Shown in pieces: positions 1 to 9,399 of a stretch of 64,000 nucleotides of DNA. Under the pieces are notes generated by a model. That model had not been told where the DNA came from. It was given only the letters and a program-made list of their open reading frames with translations, and ran no database searches. Position 1 is the stretch's first letter. Each line of letters starts with the position of its first letter. Where the stretch lies: contig NZ_NPML01000002.1 in NCBI RefSeq assembly GCF_002252565.1, forward strand, positions 186,001 to 250,000, read 5' to 3'. The stretch comes from Petroclostridium xylanilyticum (GTDB lineage: Bacteria; Bacillota; Clostridia; SK-Y3). The position numbers and the translations under genes were made by a program.

Positions 1-288
1 GAGGGTATTGCTGCCTATGTATCAAAGCAAAAACCTGGAGGACCGTTTGCTATAAAGGGGGCAACACTTCCCGACGATGTCTTCCCTGCCGTTAAGGATG
101 TGATCCAATACTTTGATGCAGGCAATACTGCTCCTGCGCTTGAATTCCTTTCACCCATCAAGGGTCCGAACCTGCCGCAGATTTGCGTTGAGGTTGGCAG
201 CGGCCTTAAGGCGCCGTCAGTGGCTGCTCAGGAGTATGACAGGGATGTTGAGAAGCAGGCCAAGCAGCTTGGCTTTCCCGGCTGGTAA
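1..288 (+). CDS. Sugar ABC transporter substrate-binding protein, C-terminal part
   Basis: The reading frame is open from the first base of the window and stops at TAA 286-288, giving the last 95 residues of a longer protein. It is followed at once by two MalF/MalG-type permeases, so I infer the extracellular solute-binding lipoprotein of a carbohydrate ABC importer. The fragment alone has no diagnostic motif, so the assignment rests on gene order. No ATPase gene is nearby; clostridial sugar importers of this type often share an MsmX-like ATPase encoded elsewhere. Confidence 0.6.
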   Translation, partial: EGIAAYVSKQKPGGPFAIKGATLPDDVFPAVKDVIQYFDAGNTAPALEFLSPIKGPNLPQICVEVGSGLKAPSVAAQEYDRDVEKQAKQLGFPGW

Positions 289-325
289 GCCGATAATCTT
301 AGTTGATTTTGAATGAATAATGCAT

Positions 326-350
326 GGCCCTGCAATTTTCATGTAGGGCC
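326..350 (+). promoter_or_regulatory. Intergenic stem-loop between binding protein and permease genes
   Basis: The arms 326-334 (GGCCCTGCA) and 342-350 (TGTAGGGCC) pair over 9 bp with one G-U wobble around a 7-nt loop, followed by a short AATTTT. Hairpins at this position commonly protect binding-protein mRNA or partly terminate transcription, so that the binding protein exceeds the permeases. That role is inferred. Confidence 0.5.
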
Positions 351-373
351 AATTTTCTAAAGGAGAGATGACT

Positions 374-1240
374 ATGACCCAAATATCAAAAAAAATGTAC
401 TCGTATGCTTTTCTTTTACCTGCCGGCATCATTTATTGCGGATTGTTTTTGCTGCCAACCGTGATGTCGTTCTTTTTCAGCATGACAAGGTGGACACTTA
501 CCGATTGGCAGTTTATAGGATTTGAAAACTATATCACTTTTTTATCGGAGCCATCGTTGAATATCGGTTTTAGGAACACAATTATTTACGCTGTGCTGAC
601 CTGCGGCTTGAAAGTGATATTTGGGTTCCTGCTTGGTACATTCCTTTGTACAAATATCAAGACAAAAGATTACCTCCGCTCGGTGGTTTTTTTTCCAAAT
701 CTTTTGAGTACCATAGCAGTTGGGGTTGCCTTCGGCAGCATGATGCACCCGTCTCAGGGACTTATTAACAAGGCTCTTGCCGCAGTTGGAATTATAGGGC
801 CGGACTGGCTGGGCAACACCAAACTTGCCCTTTTATCGGTTATTTTTGTAGACGTTTGGAAGGGCGTAGGCGTGGCTACCGTCATCTTCATAGCCGGGAT
901 CATGTCAATTCCCCAGCAGTATTATGAGGCGCTTATGATCGATGGGGGCGGCTCTTTTGAAAAGTTTTGGCATATCACTCTGCCTCTTAGCCGTCCGGCC
1001 ATGAATTCGGTCATCATCCTGGCATTGATTGGCGGTTTGCGTTCCTTCGACCTGATATGGACAATGACAAAGGGAGGACCGGGTTTCACCACCGACCTCA
1101 TTGCTTCGATTATTTACAAACAGTATGCTGCGGGATTTTATGGCCTCTCAACGGCAGGTAATGTCATATTGTTCATAATAGTGTCGATTATAGCCTTCCC
1201 ATTATATAGATTTCTTACCAAAAGCGAGGTGGATTTATGA
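374..1240 (+). CDS. Carbohydrate ABC transporter permease (MalF/UgpA type)
   Basis: A 288-residue inner-membrane permease of the BPD_transp_1 family. Hydrophobic helices start near residue 10 (LLPAGIIYCGLFLLPTVMSF) and recur to the C terminus. The EAA loop that docks the ATPase is visible around residues 187-212 (YYEALMIDGGG, then ITLPLSRP). ATG 374 is preferred over ATG 368 because the AGGAG at 361-365 is 8 nt from the former and only 2 nt from the latter. The stop overlaps the next gene's start (ATGA at 1237-1240), so the two permeases are translationally coupled. The substrate is probably an oligosaccharide. Confidence 0.9.
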   Translation: MTQISKKMYSYAFLLPAGIIYCGLFLLPTVMSFFFSMTRWTLTDWQFIGFENYITFLSEPSLNIGFRNTIIYAVLTCGLKVIFGFLLGTFLCTNIKTKDYLRSVVFFPNLLSTIAVGVAFGSMMHPSQGLINKALAAVGIIGPDWLGNTKLALLSVIFVDVWKGVGVATVIFIAGIMSIPQQYYEALMIDGGGSFEKFWHITLPLSRPAMNSVIILALIGGLRSFDLIWTMTKGGPGFTTDLIASIIYKQYAAGFYGLSTAGNVILFIIVSIIAFPLYRFLTKSEVDL

Positions 1241-2067
1241 GCAGGGGTGTAAAAAAGTTTGTAGTGGAGGCCGTTGCTGTCCTGCTGTCCATATTGATCT
1301 TCTGGGTGCCATTTTACTTCGTCATTTTAAACTCTTTCAAAACCAAAGCAGAAGCAGCCGAAATGAGCATTGTCTGGCCTAAAACCTTTCAGATTATTGA
1401 AAACTATACATCGGTATTAACGGCTGAAAATGGAATAGTAATTCGTGCTTTCTACAACAGCACAATAATTACTGTTTTGTCTATTGTAGTACTAATAATA
1501 GTTTGCTCAATGGCAGGGTTTGTCATGCAGCGGAGGACAGACAAAGCTTCAACGCTGATCAATTTCATTGTCCTTGCAGGGCTGATGATTCCGCCTTCAA
1601 TAGTACCCACCATATGGGTTCTTAATAGGATGGGGCTTTTTAAAACCTTAATGGGATTAATACTGGTTGAGGTTGCATTGGCATTTCCGTTTTCATCCAT
1701 ACTTTATAAAGGTTTTATGGTGTCCATACCGCGTGAAATCGACGAGAGCGCTGTTGTGGACGGGTGTAGCGGATTTAGAATGTTTTTTCAGATTATTTTC
1801 CCGCTTTTAAAGCCTGTTACGTCTACAATTATAGTTTTATCGGCAGTAACTATTTTTAATGATTTTGCCAATCCGCTGTACTTTCTTCCCGGTGCAAAAA
1901 ATGCAACGGTACAGCTCACTCTTTATAATTTTATGAGCAGGTATATAACTTCCTGGAATTTGCTTTTTGCCGACGTTGTACTTATATCCATTCCGCCGCT
2001 GATACTGTTTATCTTCTTCAACAAGAAGATCGTAGCCGGAATGACGGCAGGGGCTGTAAAGGCATAA
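1237..2067 (+). CDS. Carbohydrate ABC transporter permease (MalG/UgpE type)
   Basis: A 276-residue partner permease that overlaps the preceding gene by 4 nt. The N terminus has the hydrophobic stretch and NSFK turn typical of MalG-type subunits (VPFYFVILNSFKTKAEA). The EAA loop appears as IPREIDESAVVDGCSGFR followed by IIFPLLKPV. With the MalF-type subunit it would form the membrane channel of the importer. No ATPase or sugar-cleaving gene follows directly. Confidence 0.9.
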   Translation: MSRGVKKFVVEAVAVLLSILIFWVPFYFVILNSFKTKAEAAEMSIVWPKTFQIIENYTSVLTAENGIVIRAFYNSTIITVLSIVVLIIVCSMAGFVMQRRTDKASTLINFIVLAGLMIPPSIVPTIWVLNRMGLFKTLMGLILVEVALAFPFSSILYKGFMVSIPREIDESAVVDGCSGFRMFFQIIFPLLKPVTSTIIVLSAVTIFNDFANPLYFLPGAKNATVQLTLYNFMSRYITSWNLLFADVVLISIPPLILFIFFNKKIVAGMTAGAVKA

Positions 2068-2229
2068 AGCCGGCTTACGTTTGAAAATGGCAATGAGAAA
2101 GAAATGGATTGGATGTCCTTTCTATCCTTGCTTTCCCTCAGCAGACCCAACCTCCAAACGGATAAAAAAATCGGAATAATTTCAACCATTACAGGAATTT
2201 ATTGTATTCATTTACCAAGACTTTTGCCC

Positions 2230-2235
2230 TATAAT
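2230..2235 (+). promoter_or_regulatory. Possible -10 element upstream of chemoreceptor gene
   Basis: TATAAT at 2230-2235 lies about 100 nt upstream of the chemoreceptor start. The hexamer 17 nt upstream (TTCATT) matches the -35 consensus poorly, so this is a weak candidate. It is the only recognisable item in the 253-nt gap after the permease genes. Confidence 0.3.
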
Positions 2236-2335
2236 ATGCTTTATGAAAAAAGGGGCGAGGAATACAGGAATGGATAGCGAGAGTATATGTAGATACAATA
2301 ACTCAACGTTATTTTAAAAAATGGAGGTTGGTATA

Positions 2336-4474
2336 ATGTATATGAAGCATGGAAATGATGCTAAAAAGCTGAGTGGAGTGTACATCCATGAGAAAATAAA
2401 AAGTCTAAACGGCTTTTTTAAAAATATTCTTTCGTTCTTTGCACAATCAAGGATTTTGAGAAATACAAAAATCCAAACCAGGCTGATTATTTCGTTTATA
2501 TTACTATCCTTTATTCCTTTAGCCTTAATAAGTATAATTAGTTATAAAAAATCCAGTGATGCTATTCAGTCTAAAATCAAGACATATTCAGTTGAAGTAA
2601 TGAATGGCGTTAGTAAAAACTTAAGTGCAGAATTGAAACAAATAGAAAAAATATGTGAGGAAATATCATCATCTCAAGAAGTTCAGACAGGTTTGCCAAA
2701 CTATTTAAGTATGGAAAAGAGTGAACAGTTCAAAGTGTATTATAGTATACATAATAAAACTAACCAAAAAATGACCCACGAGAGATTCATAACAAGTATC
2801 AATATCTTTATTAATAAAGATACTATATTTGGAATAGGTAACAATAACTTTGAAACTAATCAATTCGATAAAATTCTTGAAATTCATAAGGATGATAACT
2901 CCAATTATAACTATGGCATTATTAATGATTTGTTTGGCAATTTCCTGATTTCAATTAGCAAGAAGGTAAAATCCAATATTACGGGTGATAAACTCGGTAT
3001 AATCGTTGTAACAGTAAAAGAGGACTACATTTCTAACATTTATAAAAGTATTAATGTCGGGGATAATGCTGACATATTTATTATTGACACAAAAGGGTCA
3101 ATCATTTCGAGCAGGAACCCGGGTAAAATACCAGTTAATAAAGAATTTGCTGAAAAGTCGTTAATCCAGGAAATTAATAAAAATAGCCAGCAAAAGAAAT
3201 ACGCTTTTCCTTTCAATATAAATGGGGAACAATTCCTGGTAGCTTATAGCGGCATAGAAAACACGGACTGGTATGTTGTAAGTACAATACCCTACAGCTA
3301 CCTTCAAACTGAATCAAAAAGCCTTAGAAGTACTATAATATTTATTGGAGTAATATGCCTCATTTTTGCAGTATTTGTCTCTTTTATCATCGCCCTTAGT
3401 ATTTCAACACCTCTAAATAAAATGGTTTATCTTATGGAAGAGGCCGAAAAAGGAAACCTAAGTATAGAGATTGTTGATGATAGGCATGATGAGGTGGCTA
3501 AGATATCAAGTAGTTTCAATGAAATGATTGCAAGTATAAGAGTGCTTGCAAAGCAGGTGAACATATCTGCTCACAATGTTTTATCAAGAGCTGAGAATAT
3601 TAAGGCTTCATCTGAACAGACATATTCCGCCTCAGAACAAATAGCTGTGACAATGCAGCAAATTGCAAAAGGCGCTTTGGAACAAGCAAATGAAGCAGCT
3701 GAAAGTGCATCTAATATGAACAATTTATCCGAAAAGATTAATTTAGTTGGAAACGAAATGAGTAATGTATCAAAGAGGGTTGGGGCTGCCAGGAAACTTA
3801 GTGAAAATGCATTAGAGACAGTAAAATCTCTTAATGATAAAGCTTTGTTGACAAAATCAGTATCACAAAAAATCATTAAAGATATTAAAGATCTTAATGC
3901 AGATATGAAACAAATAAAAAGTATAATTAACGTTATTGTTGGGATATCTGAACAAACAAATCTTCTTTCATTAAATGCTTCGATAGAAGCTGCAAGGGCA
4001 GGTCAGGCCGGGCGTGGTTTTGCAATAGTTGCAGATGAAGTAAAAAAGTTAGCTGAACAATCTAAAGAAGCTACTGTAACAATAAGTAATATTATTGCAG
4101 ATATCCAGAAAAAGACCGAAGGAATTGCAAGTATTGCTAATGATGCAGGTACTATTATAGAACAACAAACAGATGCAGTGAATGAAACTGATAGTGCATT
4201 TAAAACAATCTTCAATGAGATGGGGCAAATTTCCAAACGTTTTGATGATATGACCAATTCAATAAGAGAAATACTGCTATCAAAAGATAAGACGCTAGAA
4301 TCGATTGAACAAATTTCTGCAGTTTCTCAGCAAGCGGCTGCTGCAATAGAAGAGGTTTCTGCAAGCACCGAGGAACAAATGGCCAGCTCGGAAGAGCTTT
4401 CCAACCTTTCAAGAAATTTGAATCAAATGGCTTACGAGCTTACGGCAGCTGTTTCAAAATTTAAGATTGAATAA
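2336..4474 (+). CDS. Methyl-accepting chemotaxis protein
   Basis: A 712-residue transmembrane chemoreceptor. Order: a short cytoplasmic tail, TM1 near residues 47-67 ([20 protein letters not shown]), an extracytoplasmic sensor of about 270 residues with Cache-like layout ([13 protein letters not shown] and [13 protein letters not shown]), TM2 near 340-362, a HAMP linker, then a long coiled-coil signalling domain. The hairpin tip that contacts CheA and CheW is intact ([18 protein letters not shown], then [17 protein letters not shown]). ATG 2336 is preferred because GGAGG at 2323-2327 is 8 nt upstream; the upstream ATG 2321 has no ribosome binding site. The ligand is unknown; the neighbouring sugar importer makes a carbohydrate plausible. 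Confidence 0.93.
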   Translation: MYMKHGNDAKKLSGVYIHEKIKSLNGFFKNILSFFAQSRILRNTKIQTRLIISFILLSFIPLALISIISYKKSSDAIQSKIKTYSVEVMNGVSKNLSAELKQIEKICEEISSSQEVQTGLPNYLSMEKSEQFKVYYSIHNKTNQKMTHERFITSINIFINKDTIFGIGNNNFETNQFDKILEIHKDDNSNYNYGIINDLFGNFLISISKKVKSNITGDKLGIIVVTVKEDYISNIYKSINVGDNADIFIIDTKGSIISSRNPGKIPVNKEFAEKSLIQEINKNSQQKKYAFPFNINGEQFLVAYSGIENTDWYVVSTIPYSYLQTESKSLRSTIIFIGVICLIFAVFVSFIIALSISTPLNKMVYLMEEAEKGNLSIEIVDDRHDEVAKISSSFNEMIASIRVLAKQVNISAHNVLSRAENIKASSEQTYSASEQIAVTMQQIAKGALEQANEAAESASNMNNLSEKINLVGNEMSNVSKRVGAARKLSENALETVKSLNDKALLTKSVSQKIIKDIKDLNADMKQIKSIINVIVGISEQTNLLSLNASIEAARAGQAGRGFAIVADEVKKLAEQSKEATVTISNIIADIQKKTEGIASIANDAGTIIEQQTDAVNETDSAFKTIFNEMGQISKRFDDMTNSIREILLSKDKTLESIEQISAVSQQAAAAIEEVSASTEEQMASSEELSNLSRNLNQMAYELTAAVSKFKIE

Positions 4475-4505
4475 CAACAATTGTTAAATATATTAACAAT
4501 TGTTG
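4475..4505. terminator. AT-rich perfect inverted repeat after chemoreceptor gene
   Basis: A perfect 13-bp inverted repeat (4475-4487 with 4493-4505, loop 5 nt) begins right after the chemoreceptor stop. It has almost no GC and no T tract, so it is a weak terminator at best and could be a protein-binding palindrome instead. Confidence 0.4.
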
Positions 4506-4581
4506 GCTTAGCTTGACGCCTATGATTGGACATCTATATAATTATTTAGAGAAACATTAAAATGATTGGAGGTAAGAATAA

Positions 4582-5109
4582 ATGTCATTTTTAGAATTAG
4601 CAAAAAGGAGATATTCTGTCCGCGATTACAAAGATACTCCTGTAGAGGAAGAGAAAATTTTACAAGTTCTTGAAGCAGGCAGAGTTGCGCCCTCTGCAGT
4701 TAATTACCAACCGCTATACTTTATCGTTGTACGGGATGAAGAATTAAGAAAGAAAATATTAACAACCTATCCGAGAAATTGGATTGCAAGTGCTCCGGTA
4801 ATTATTGTGGTATGCGGCGACCATAGTAAAGCTTGGAGGCGGGCTGATGGCAAGGATCATTGTGATATTGATACAGCAATAGCAATCGATCATATGACAT
4901 TAGCAGCGACAGACCTGGGGCTCGGTACCTGTTGGGTTTGTGCGTTCAATTCAATGCAGTGTCATAAAATATTAGGTTTGCCATCCCATATTGAAGTTAT
5001 CGCACTCTTACCATTGGGTTATCCGGCTGACCAGGCAGACGTTGACCGGCATAGCACCAAAAGGAAGAAAATAGAGGAAATAGTGTATTGGGATGGGTTT
5101 TCTAAATAA
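4582..5109 (+). CDS. Nitroreductase family protein
   Basis: A 175-residue FMN-dependent oxidoreductase of the nitroreductase superfamily. The N-terminal FMN-binding signature is RRYSVRDY, followed by VLEAGRVAPSAVNYQP. The C-terminal part has the conserved glycine-rich segment DLGLGTCWVCAF and a LPLGYP turn. Length and motifs match the compact clostridial subfamily. A good ribosome binding site (TTGGAGG) precedes the ATG. It stands alone between two terminator-like structures. The substrate cannot be inferred. Confidence 0.88.
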   Translation: MSFLELAKRRYSVRDYKDTPVEEEKILQVLEAGRVAPSAVNYQPLYFIVVRDEELRKKILTTYPRNWIASAPVIIVVCGDHSKAWRRADGKDHCDIDTAIAIDHMTLAATDLGLGTCWVCAFNSMQCHKILGLPSHIEVIALLPLGYPADQADVDRHSTKRKKIEEIVYWDGFSK

Positions 5110-5147
5110 AATATATGTTTTTAAATTTATTGTATTGGAAAGTGTGA

Positions 5148-5178
5148 GTCAGGGATAGTTCCCTGACTTATTTAATTT
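5148..5178 (+). terminator. Rho-independent terminator of nitroreductase gene
   Basis: The 8-bp stem GTCAGGGA/TCCCTGAC (5148-5155 with 5160-5167), with a 4-nt loop, is followed by a T-rich tail. Confidence 0.7.
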
Positions 5179-5183
5179 AACGA

Positions 5184-5365
5184 GTTGTGCTAGTCCGCCT
5201 ATACGGAAAGAATATTGTGGAAAGGCTTAGAGCCTGTTAATGCAGCGAAGGAGAAGCCACATCACCTGTTTGAGCGACAGCGAGTTTGATGTGGCCCGGA
5301 GCAAATTTACAGGCTCTTAGCTTTGGAACTCTTTAATTCTTGGAGTATAGGTGGACTAGCACAAC
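5184..5365. repeat. 182-bp palindromic MITE-like element
   Basis: The ends 5184-5203 and 5346-5365 are 20-nt inverted repeats with one mismatch (GTTGTGCTAGTCCG at the left). Further pairings continue inward: AGAGCCTGT with ACAGGCTCT, and GCCACATCA with TGATGTGGC. The whole segment could fold into one long rod. The 9-nt sequence TTAATTTAA sits on both sides (5172-5180 and 5369-5377) as a possible target duplication. There is no coding capacity. The rest of the 436-nt gap (5380-5545) is AT-rich and shows nothing but the next gene's ribosome binding site. Confidence 0.6.
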
Positions 5366-5545
5366 AGATTAATTTAAAGCAAAAAATGATTAAGTTACAG
5401 CAAAAAGTGAAATGAATTTATAGTCTATATTCATTAAAATGTATTTATAGAATTATTACATAATGTACATAAGTTTTTACACTTCTTACCGGTGCTTGCA
5501 GCTATCTAAAATAATTCACTAATAAAATTTAACTGGAGGGATTTT

Positions 5546-7720
5546 ATGTGCGAAATACCTGCTTATAAAAATGAGGAGTTAAGTTTCGAAGAACGGGCAA
5601 AAGATTTGGTTTCAAGGATGACGCTGGAGGAAAAAGTTACACAAATGATTTATAACGCACCTGCAATTCCACGGCTCGGCATACCTTCATACAACTGGTG
5701 GAATGAAGCTTTACATGGAGTGGCAAGGGCAGGAGTTGCAACTATGTTTCCACAGGCCATAGGAATGGCGGCAACATTTGATGAGGATTTGGTTTACAAG
5801 GTTGCTGATGTCATTTCCACCGAAGGAAGGGCAAAATACCACGAATTTCAAAGGAAAGGCGACCATGGTATCTATAAGGGACTGACATTTTGGTCCCCAA
5901 ATATAAACATTTTTAGAGATCCGAGGTGGGGAAGAGGCCATGAAACTTACGGAGAAGACCCTTATTTGACAGGAAGGCTGGGTGTCGCTTTTGTAAAAGG
6001 CATCCAGGGAAATGATGAAAAATACCTTAAAGCAGCTGCCTGTGCAAAGCATTATGCAGTCCACAGCGGTCCGGAAAGCGAAAGACATAGTTTTAATGCG
6101 ATAGTATCACAAAAAGATTTGCGTGAAACATATCTTCCTGCATTTAAAGAGTGTGTAAAGGAGGCCAAGGTTGAAGCGGTGATGGGAGCTTATAACAGGA
6201 CAAACGGTGAGCCCTGCTGCGGAAGTGAGACACTGCTTAAGAAAATCCTGAGAGAAGAGTGGGGATTTAAAGGTCATGTGACTTCAGACTGCTGGGCGAT
6301 ACGGGATTTTCACCTTCATCATATGGTGACAAAGACAGCTCCCGAGTCGGCGGCACTGGCACTGAATAGCGGCTGTGATGTAAACTGCGGAAATATGTTT
6401 CCTAATCTTCTGATTGCTTATAAGGAAGGATTGGTAAGTGAGGAAGCTATTGATAAAGCTGTAATAAGGTTATTTATTACAAGGATGAAGCTTGGTATGT
6501 TTGATAATCCTGAAAAGGTTCCTTATACAAGCATACCCTATGAAAAAAATGACTGCAAGGAGCATAGGGAATTTGCTTTGGAAGTATCCAAAAAATCAAT
6601 GGTGCTGCTAAAGAACGAAAACAACCTGCTTCCACTGGACAGGAACAAAATAAAATCCATTGCAGTGATAGGGCCTAATGCCGATAGCAGGGAAGCATTA
6701 GCAGGTAACTATTGCGGTACAGCTTCCAGATATGTGACGGTACTTGAAGGAATACATGAAGCGGTAGCAGACGATACAAGGGTATATTATGCCCAAGGCT
6801 GTCATTTGTATAAGGATAAGGTTGAAGGGTTGGCCGACCCCAAAGACAGATTTGCAGAGGCTGTTTCTGCTGCCGAAAGGGCAGATGTCGTAGTGATGTG
6901 CCTGGGGCTTGATGCCAGCATTGAAGGAGAAGAAGGAGACGCTTCCAATGAATATTCAAGCGGCGATAAAAAAGATTTGAATCTTCCAGGTCTTCAACAG
7001 GAACTCCTTGAAGCTGTCCATAAAACAGGGAAACCTATTATTCTGGTGATCCTCTCAGGAAGTGCCCTTGCAGTTTCATGGGCAGATGAAAACATCCCTG
7101 CAATTATTCAAGCCTGGTATCCCGGTGCTGAAGGAGGAAAGGCAGTTGCCTCCTTGATTTTTGGAGAATACAGCCCTTCTGGAAGACTTCCGGTAACATT
7201 CTACAGGACAACCGAGGAACTTCCTGACTTCAGGGACTATTCCATGAAAAACAGGACCTATAGATATATGCAAAATGAAGCACTTTACCCATTTGGATAT
7301 GGGTTAAGTTATACCAAGTTTGAATACGGTGAAATCAGACTTGATAAAGATAGGATAAATGTCAGTGAAGACATTGAATGCAGCGTAAAGGTTAAAAATA
7401 TAGGCCAACGTGAGTCTGAAGAAACTGTACAGCTCTATTTGAAAGATGTTCAAGCCAGGGTTGAAGTCCCAAAATGGCAGTTGAGGGGAATCAAAAAAAT
7501 ACATTTGAACCCTGGAGAAGAAAAGGAAGTCACGTTTGCATTAACACCTCGGCAGATGGCATTGATAGATAATGAAGGAAAATGCATTCTTGAACCGGGC
7601 ATATTTGAGATATATATTGGAGGCAGCCAGCCGGACGAAAGAAGCCAGAGGCTAACTGGGACAAAAGTCTCAAAAAGCACATTTGAAGTGATTGGTGATG
7701 TTGTCCAACTTGAATATTAG
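5546..7720 (+). CDS. Glycoside hydrolase family 3 (beta-xylosidase / beta-glucosidase)
   Basis: A 724-residue GH3 enzyme without signal peptide, so it acts inside the cell on imported oligosaccharides. The N-terminal barrel has YNWWNEALHGVARAG (about 49-63), WSPNINIFRDPRWGRGHETY and KHYAVHSGPESER. The nucleophile is the Asp in VTSDCWAI, near residue 248. The alpha/beta sandwich domain includes GPNADSREALAGNYCG and the acid/base region IEGEEGDASNEY. A C-terminal FnIII-like domain follows. The NWWNEALHG segment and TSDC in place of the common SDW favour the beta-xylosidase subgroup, but substrate calls within GH3 are unreliable. The AraC gene just downstream is a likely regulator. Confidence 0.92.
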   Translation: MCEIPAYKNEELSFEERAKDLVSRMTLEEKVTQMIYNAPAIPRLGIPSYNWWNEALHGVARAGVATMFPQAIGMAATFDEDLVYKVADVISTEGRAKYHEFQRKGDHGIYKGLTFWSPNINIFRDPRWGRGHETYGEDPYLTGRLGVAFVKGIQGNDEKYLKAAACAKHYAVHSGPESERHSFNAIVSQKDLRETYLPAFKECVKEAKVEAVMGAYNRTNGEPCCGSETLLKKILREEWGFKGHVTSDCWAIRDFHLHHMVTKTAPESAALALNSGCDVNCGNMFPNLLIAYKEGLVSEEAIDKAVIRLFITRMKLGMFDNPEKVPYTSIPYEKNDCKEHREFALEVSKKSMVLLKNENNLLPLDRNKIKSIAVIGPNADSREALAGNYCGTASRYVTVLEGIHEAVADDTRVYYAQGCHLYKDKVEGLADPKDRFAEAVSAAERADVVVMCLGLDASIEGEEGDASNEYSSGDKKDLNLPGLQQELLEAVHKTGKPIILVILSGSALAVSWADENIPAIIQAWYPGAEGGKAVASLIFGEYSPSGRLPVTFYRTTEELPDFRDYSMKNRTYRYMQNEALYPFGYGLSYTKFEYGEIRLDKDRINVSEDIECSVKVKNIGQRESEETVQLYLKDVQARVEVPKWQLRGIKKIHLNPGEEKEVTFALTPRQMALIDNEGKCILEPGIFEIYIGGSQPDERSQRLTGTKVSKSTFEVIGDVVQLEY

Positions 7721-7729
7721 TTCTTATTG

Positions 7730-7766
7730 CCCCCGGGTCAATTTTTATATATAATTGATTCGGGGG
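7730..7766. terminator. Hairpin between GH3 and AraC genes, overlapping the AraC ribosome binding site
   Basis: The arms 7730-7743 (CCCCCGGGTCAATT) and 7753-7766 (AATTGATTCGGGGG) pair over 12 of 14 positions. The GGGGG of the 3' arm is also the only Shine-Dalgarno-like sequence for the AraC start at 7773, so the structure could both end GH3 transcripts and mask AraC translation on read-through mRNA. Confidence 0.55.
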
Positions 7767-7772
7767 TTATTT

Positions 7773-8630
7773 ATGATTATAGAAGGTTTGCATGAAAAAG
7801 GAATTTTTACTGAAGATTATCCCTTCAGACTCACAATAAATATTGAAGAAAATTTTGATTACCCTTTTCACTGGCATAACGCTGTTGAACTGGTCTATGT
7901 ACTTGAAAACGGGTATAAGGTCAATGTAAACAGCGGGGAATACCACCTGAATGAAAAAGATATCCTTATTATTGCAGGTGGTGATATACATGGCTTTTAT
8001 ACACGTAATAACAAGGGAAGAAGGGTTTTTATACAATTTGATATTTCGATGCTGGATGGATTTGGCGATATGAATGCTGTAAAACCTTTCCTGTCCCAGA
8101 CAAAAAAAATTTCCTTTCAGGATGACAAGCATTTGCACCATGCCCTGGAGGAACAAATTTTGAGAATAATAGCGGAATATGAAAAAAAGGAGTTTGCTTA
8201 TGCTTTGAATCTGAATGCAAGAATATACGATATTATTGTAATTCTTTCCCGCAACCTTATAAGCAAAATCAGCAGCGGAAATGAAGGAGGTACCGTTAAA
8301 AAGGTTTGTGGTCTGGAGAAATTAAGTAAGGCTTTTAAATACATAGAAGAAAACTATCAAAACAATATAACCCTAAAGGATGTTTCAAAGGCAACAGGTT
8401 TCAGTGAATATCACTTTTCAAGAATTTTTAAGGAAATAACCGAAAAAAACTTTCACAGTTATCTAACTGAGTTTAGAATTAAAAAAGCAGAAAAGCTGTT
8501 AATGAATACTGATACCACGGTTGCTCAGGCTGCTCATGCTACAGGTTTTAACAGCATTGCCACATTTAATAGGACTTTTAAAGAGATAAAGGGGTGTACT
8601 CCTACCTTATATAGAAAGATGTGCATATGA
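7773..8630 (+). CDS. AraC family transcriptional regulator
   Basis: A 285-residue regulator with an N-terminal cupin-like sensor (PFHWHNAVELVYVLENGY, then YHLNEKDILIIAGGDIHGF) and a C-terminal AraC DNA-binding domain with two helix-turn-helix units: LKDVSKATGFSEYHFSRIF, and VAQAAHATGFNSIATFNRTF with the family ending KGCTPTLYRK. ATG 7773 is chosen because a GGGGG motif lies 6 nt upstream; the upstream TTG lies inside the terminator hairpin. It probably senses a sugar and controls the adjacent GH3 gene; this is inferred from position. Confidence 0.88.
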   Translation: MIIEGLHEKGIFTEDYPFRLTINIEENFDYPFHWHNAVELVYVLENGYKVNVNSGEYHLNEKDILIIAGGDIHGFYTRNNKGRRVFIQFDISMLDGFGDMNAVKPFLSQTKKISFQDDKHLHHALEEQILRIIAEYEKKEFAYALNLNARIYDIIVILSRNLISKISSGNEGGTVKKVCGLEKLSKAFKYIEENYQNNITLKDVSKATGFSEYHFSRIFKEITEKNFHSYLTEFRIKKAEKLLMNTDTTVAQAAHATGFNSIATFNRTFKEIKGCTPTLYRKMCI

Positions 8631-8771
8631 AATGTGAACCGGTAAACTTATTAGGTTTAGTATAGATACTTGTATATGATATCCGTTGTTATAATAATAG
8701 GGAATGAGTGGTAAAATATATCTGCATGTTAAAAATATACTTTAGATTATATTTTATTCTTAGAAATAAAA

Positions 8772-8927
8772 AAGGGCCTTCCGGTCACTTTAAGAGAATT
8801 GGGTATAACGGATGATAGGCTGGAAGAAATGGCAGCTAAATGTACTCAGTCAGACGCTATCACTGTAGGGAATTTTGTGAAATTAAATAAAAAAGATGTA
8901 TTTAACATTCTTACACTTGCCCGATAG
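8772..8927 (+). pseudogene. Iron-containing alcohol dehydrogenase, C-terminal remnant
   Basis: Frame 8772-8927 encodes about 51 residues without a start codon. They read like the C-terminal end of group III (iron) alcohol dehydrogenases: GLPVTLRELGITDDRLEEMA, a degenerate middle, then GNFVKLNKKDVFNILTLAR and a stop. The upstream catalytic and NAD-binding parts (about 330 residues) are missing and the frame closes with TAA at 8730-8732. This is a deletion remnant. A terminator follows at 8987. Confidence 0.65.
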
Positions 8928-8986
8928 ACTTCTAATAAAGTTATTGGGTAAAGCCGGTTTGAAGGTATACATACTTTATAAGACCA

Positions 8987-9023
8987 GGATTAGGGTTTAG
9001 ATTTAAATCCTAATCCTTTTTAT
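8987..9023 (+). terminator. Rho-independent terminator
   Basis: The stem GGATTAGG/CCTAATCC (8987-8994 with 9009-9016) is followed by TTTTTATTT. It would have served the decayed alcohol dehydrogenase gene. Confidence 0.75.
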
Positions 9024-9399
9024 TTAATATTGTTTATTCAGTAATTAACGTACCTATAGCTTTAATAAATTGAATTTGCAACGCAATTACAAATTTATTC
9101 ATTTAATTGCAATTATAATTATACATGTATTTTTTTTAATGATACATTTTATGTTAACATATTTATGATAGTTTTCTATAATTAGCTATATTTATATTAA
9201 ATTAAACAAAAACATTATAAATATTTATACATGCATAACCGATTTTATGTTAAATATTTATTCAATAACAGTTATAATTAAATGCAGAAAATGAAATATT
9301 GGAAGGCGATGCCAACCAAAAATGCAGAATCTTTGAAATAAAAGATTTCCAGGTTCTGCAATTAACTAAAGGGGATTCATTTAAAGAGGTGATATTATT
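9024..9399. other. AT-rich intergenic region with hairpin leader upstream of livG
   Basis: Bases 9024-9290 are very AT-rich and show no gene. Nearer livG, TGCAGAA (9323-9329) pairs with TTCTGCA (9354-9360), with an inner AATCTTT/AAAGATT pairing. This makes a compact stem-loop about 40 nt before the start. No known riboswitch consensus was recognised. Confidence 0.4.
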
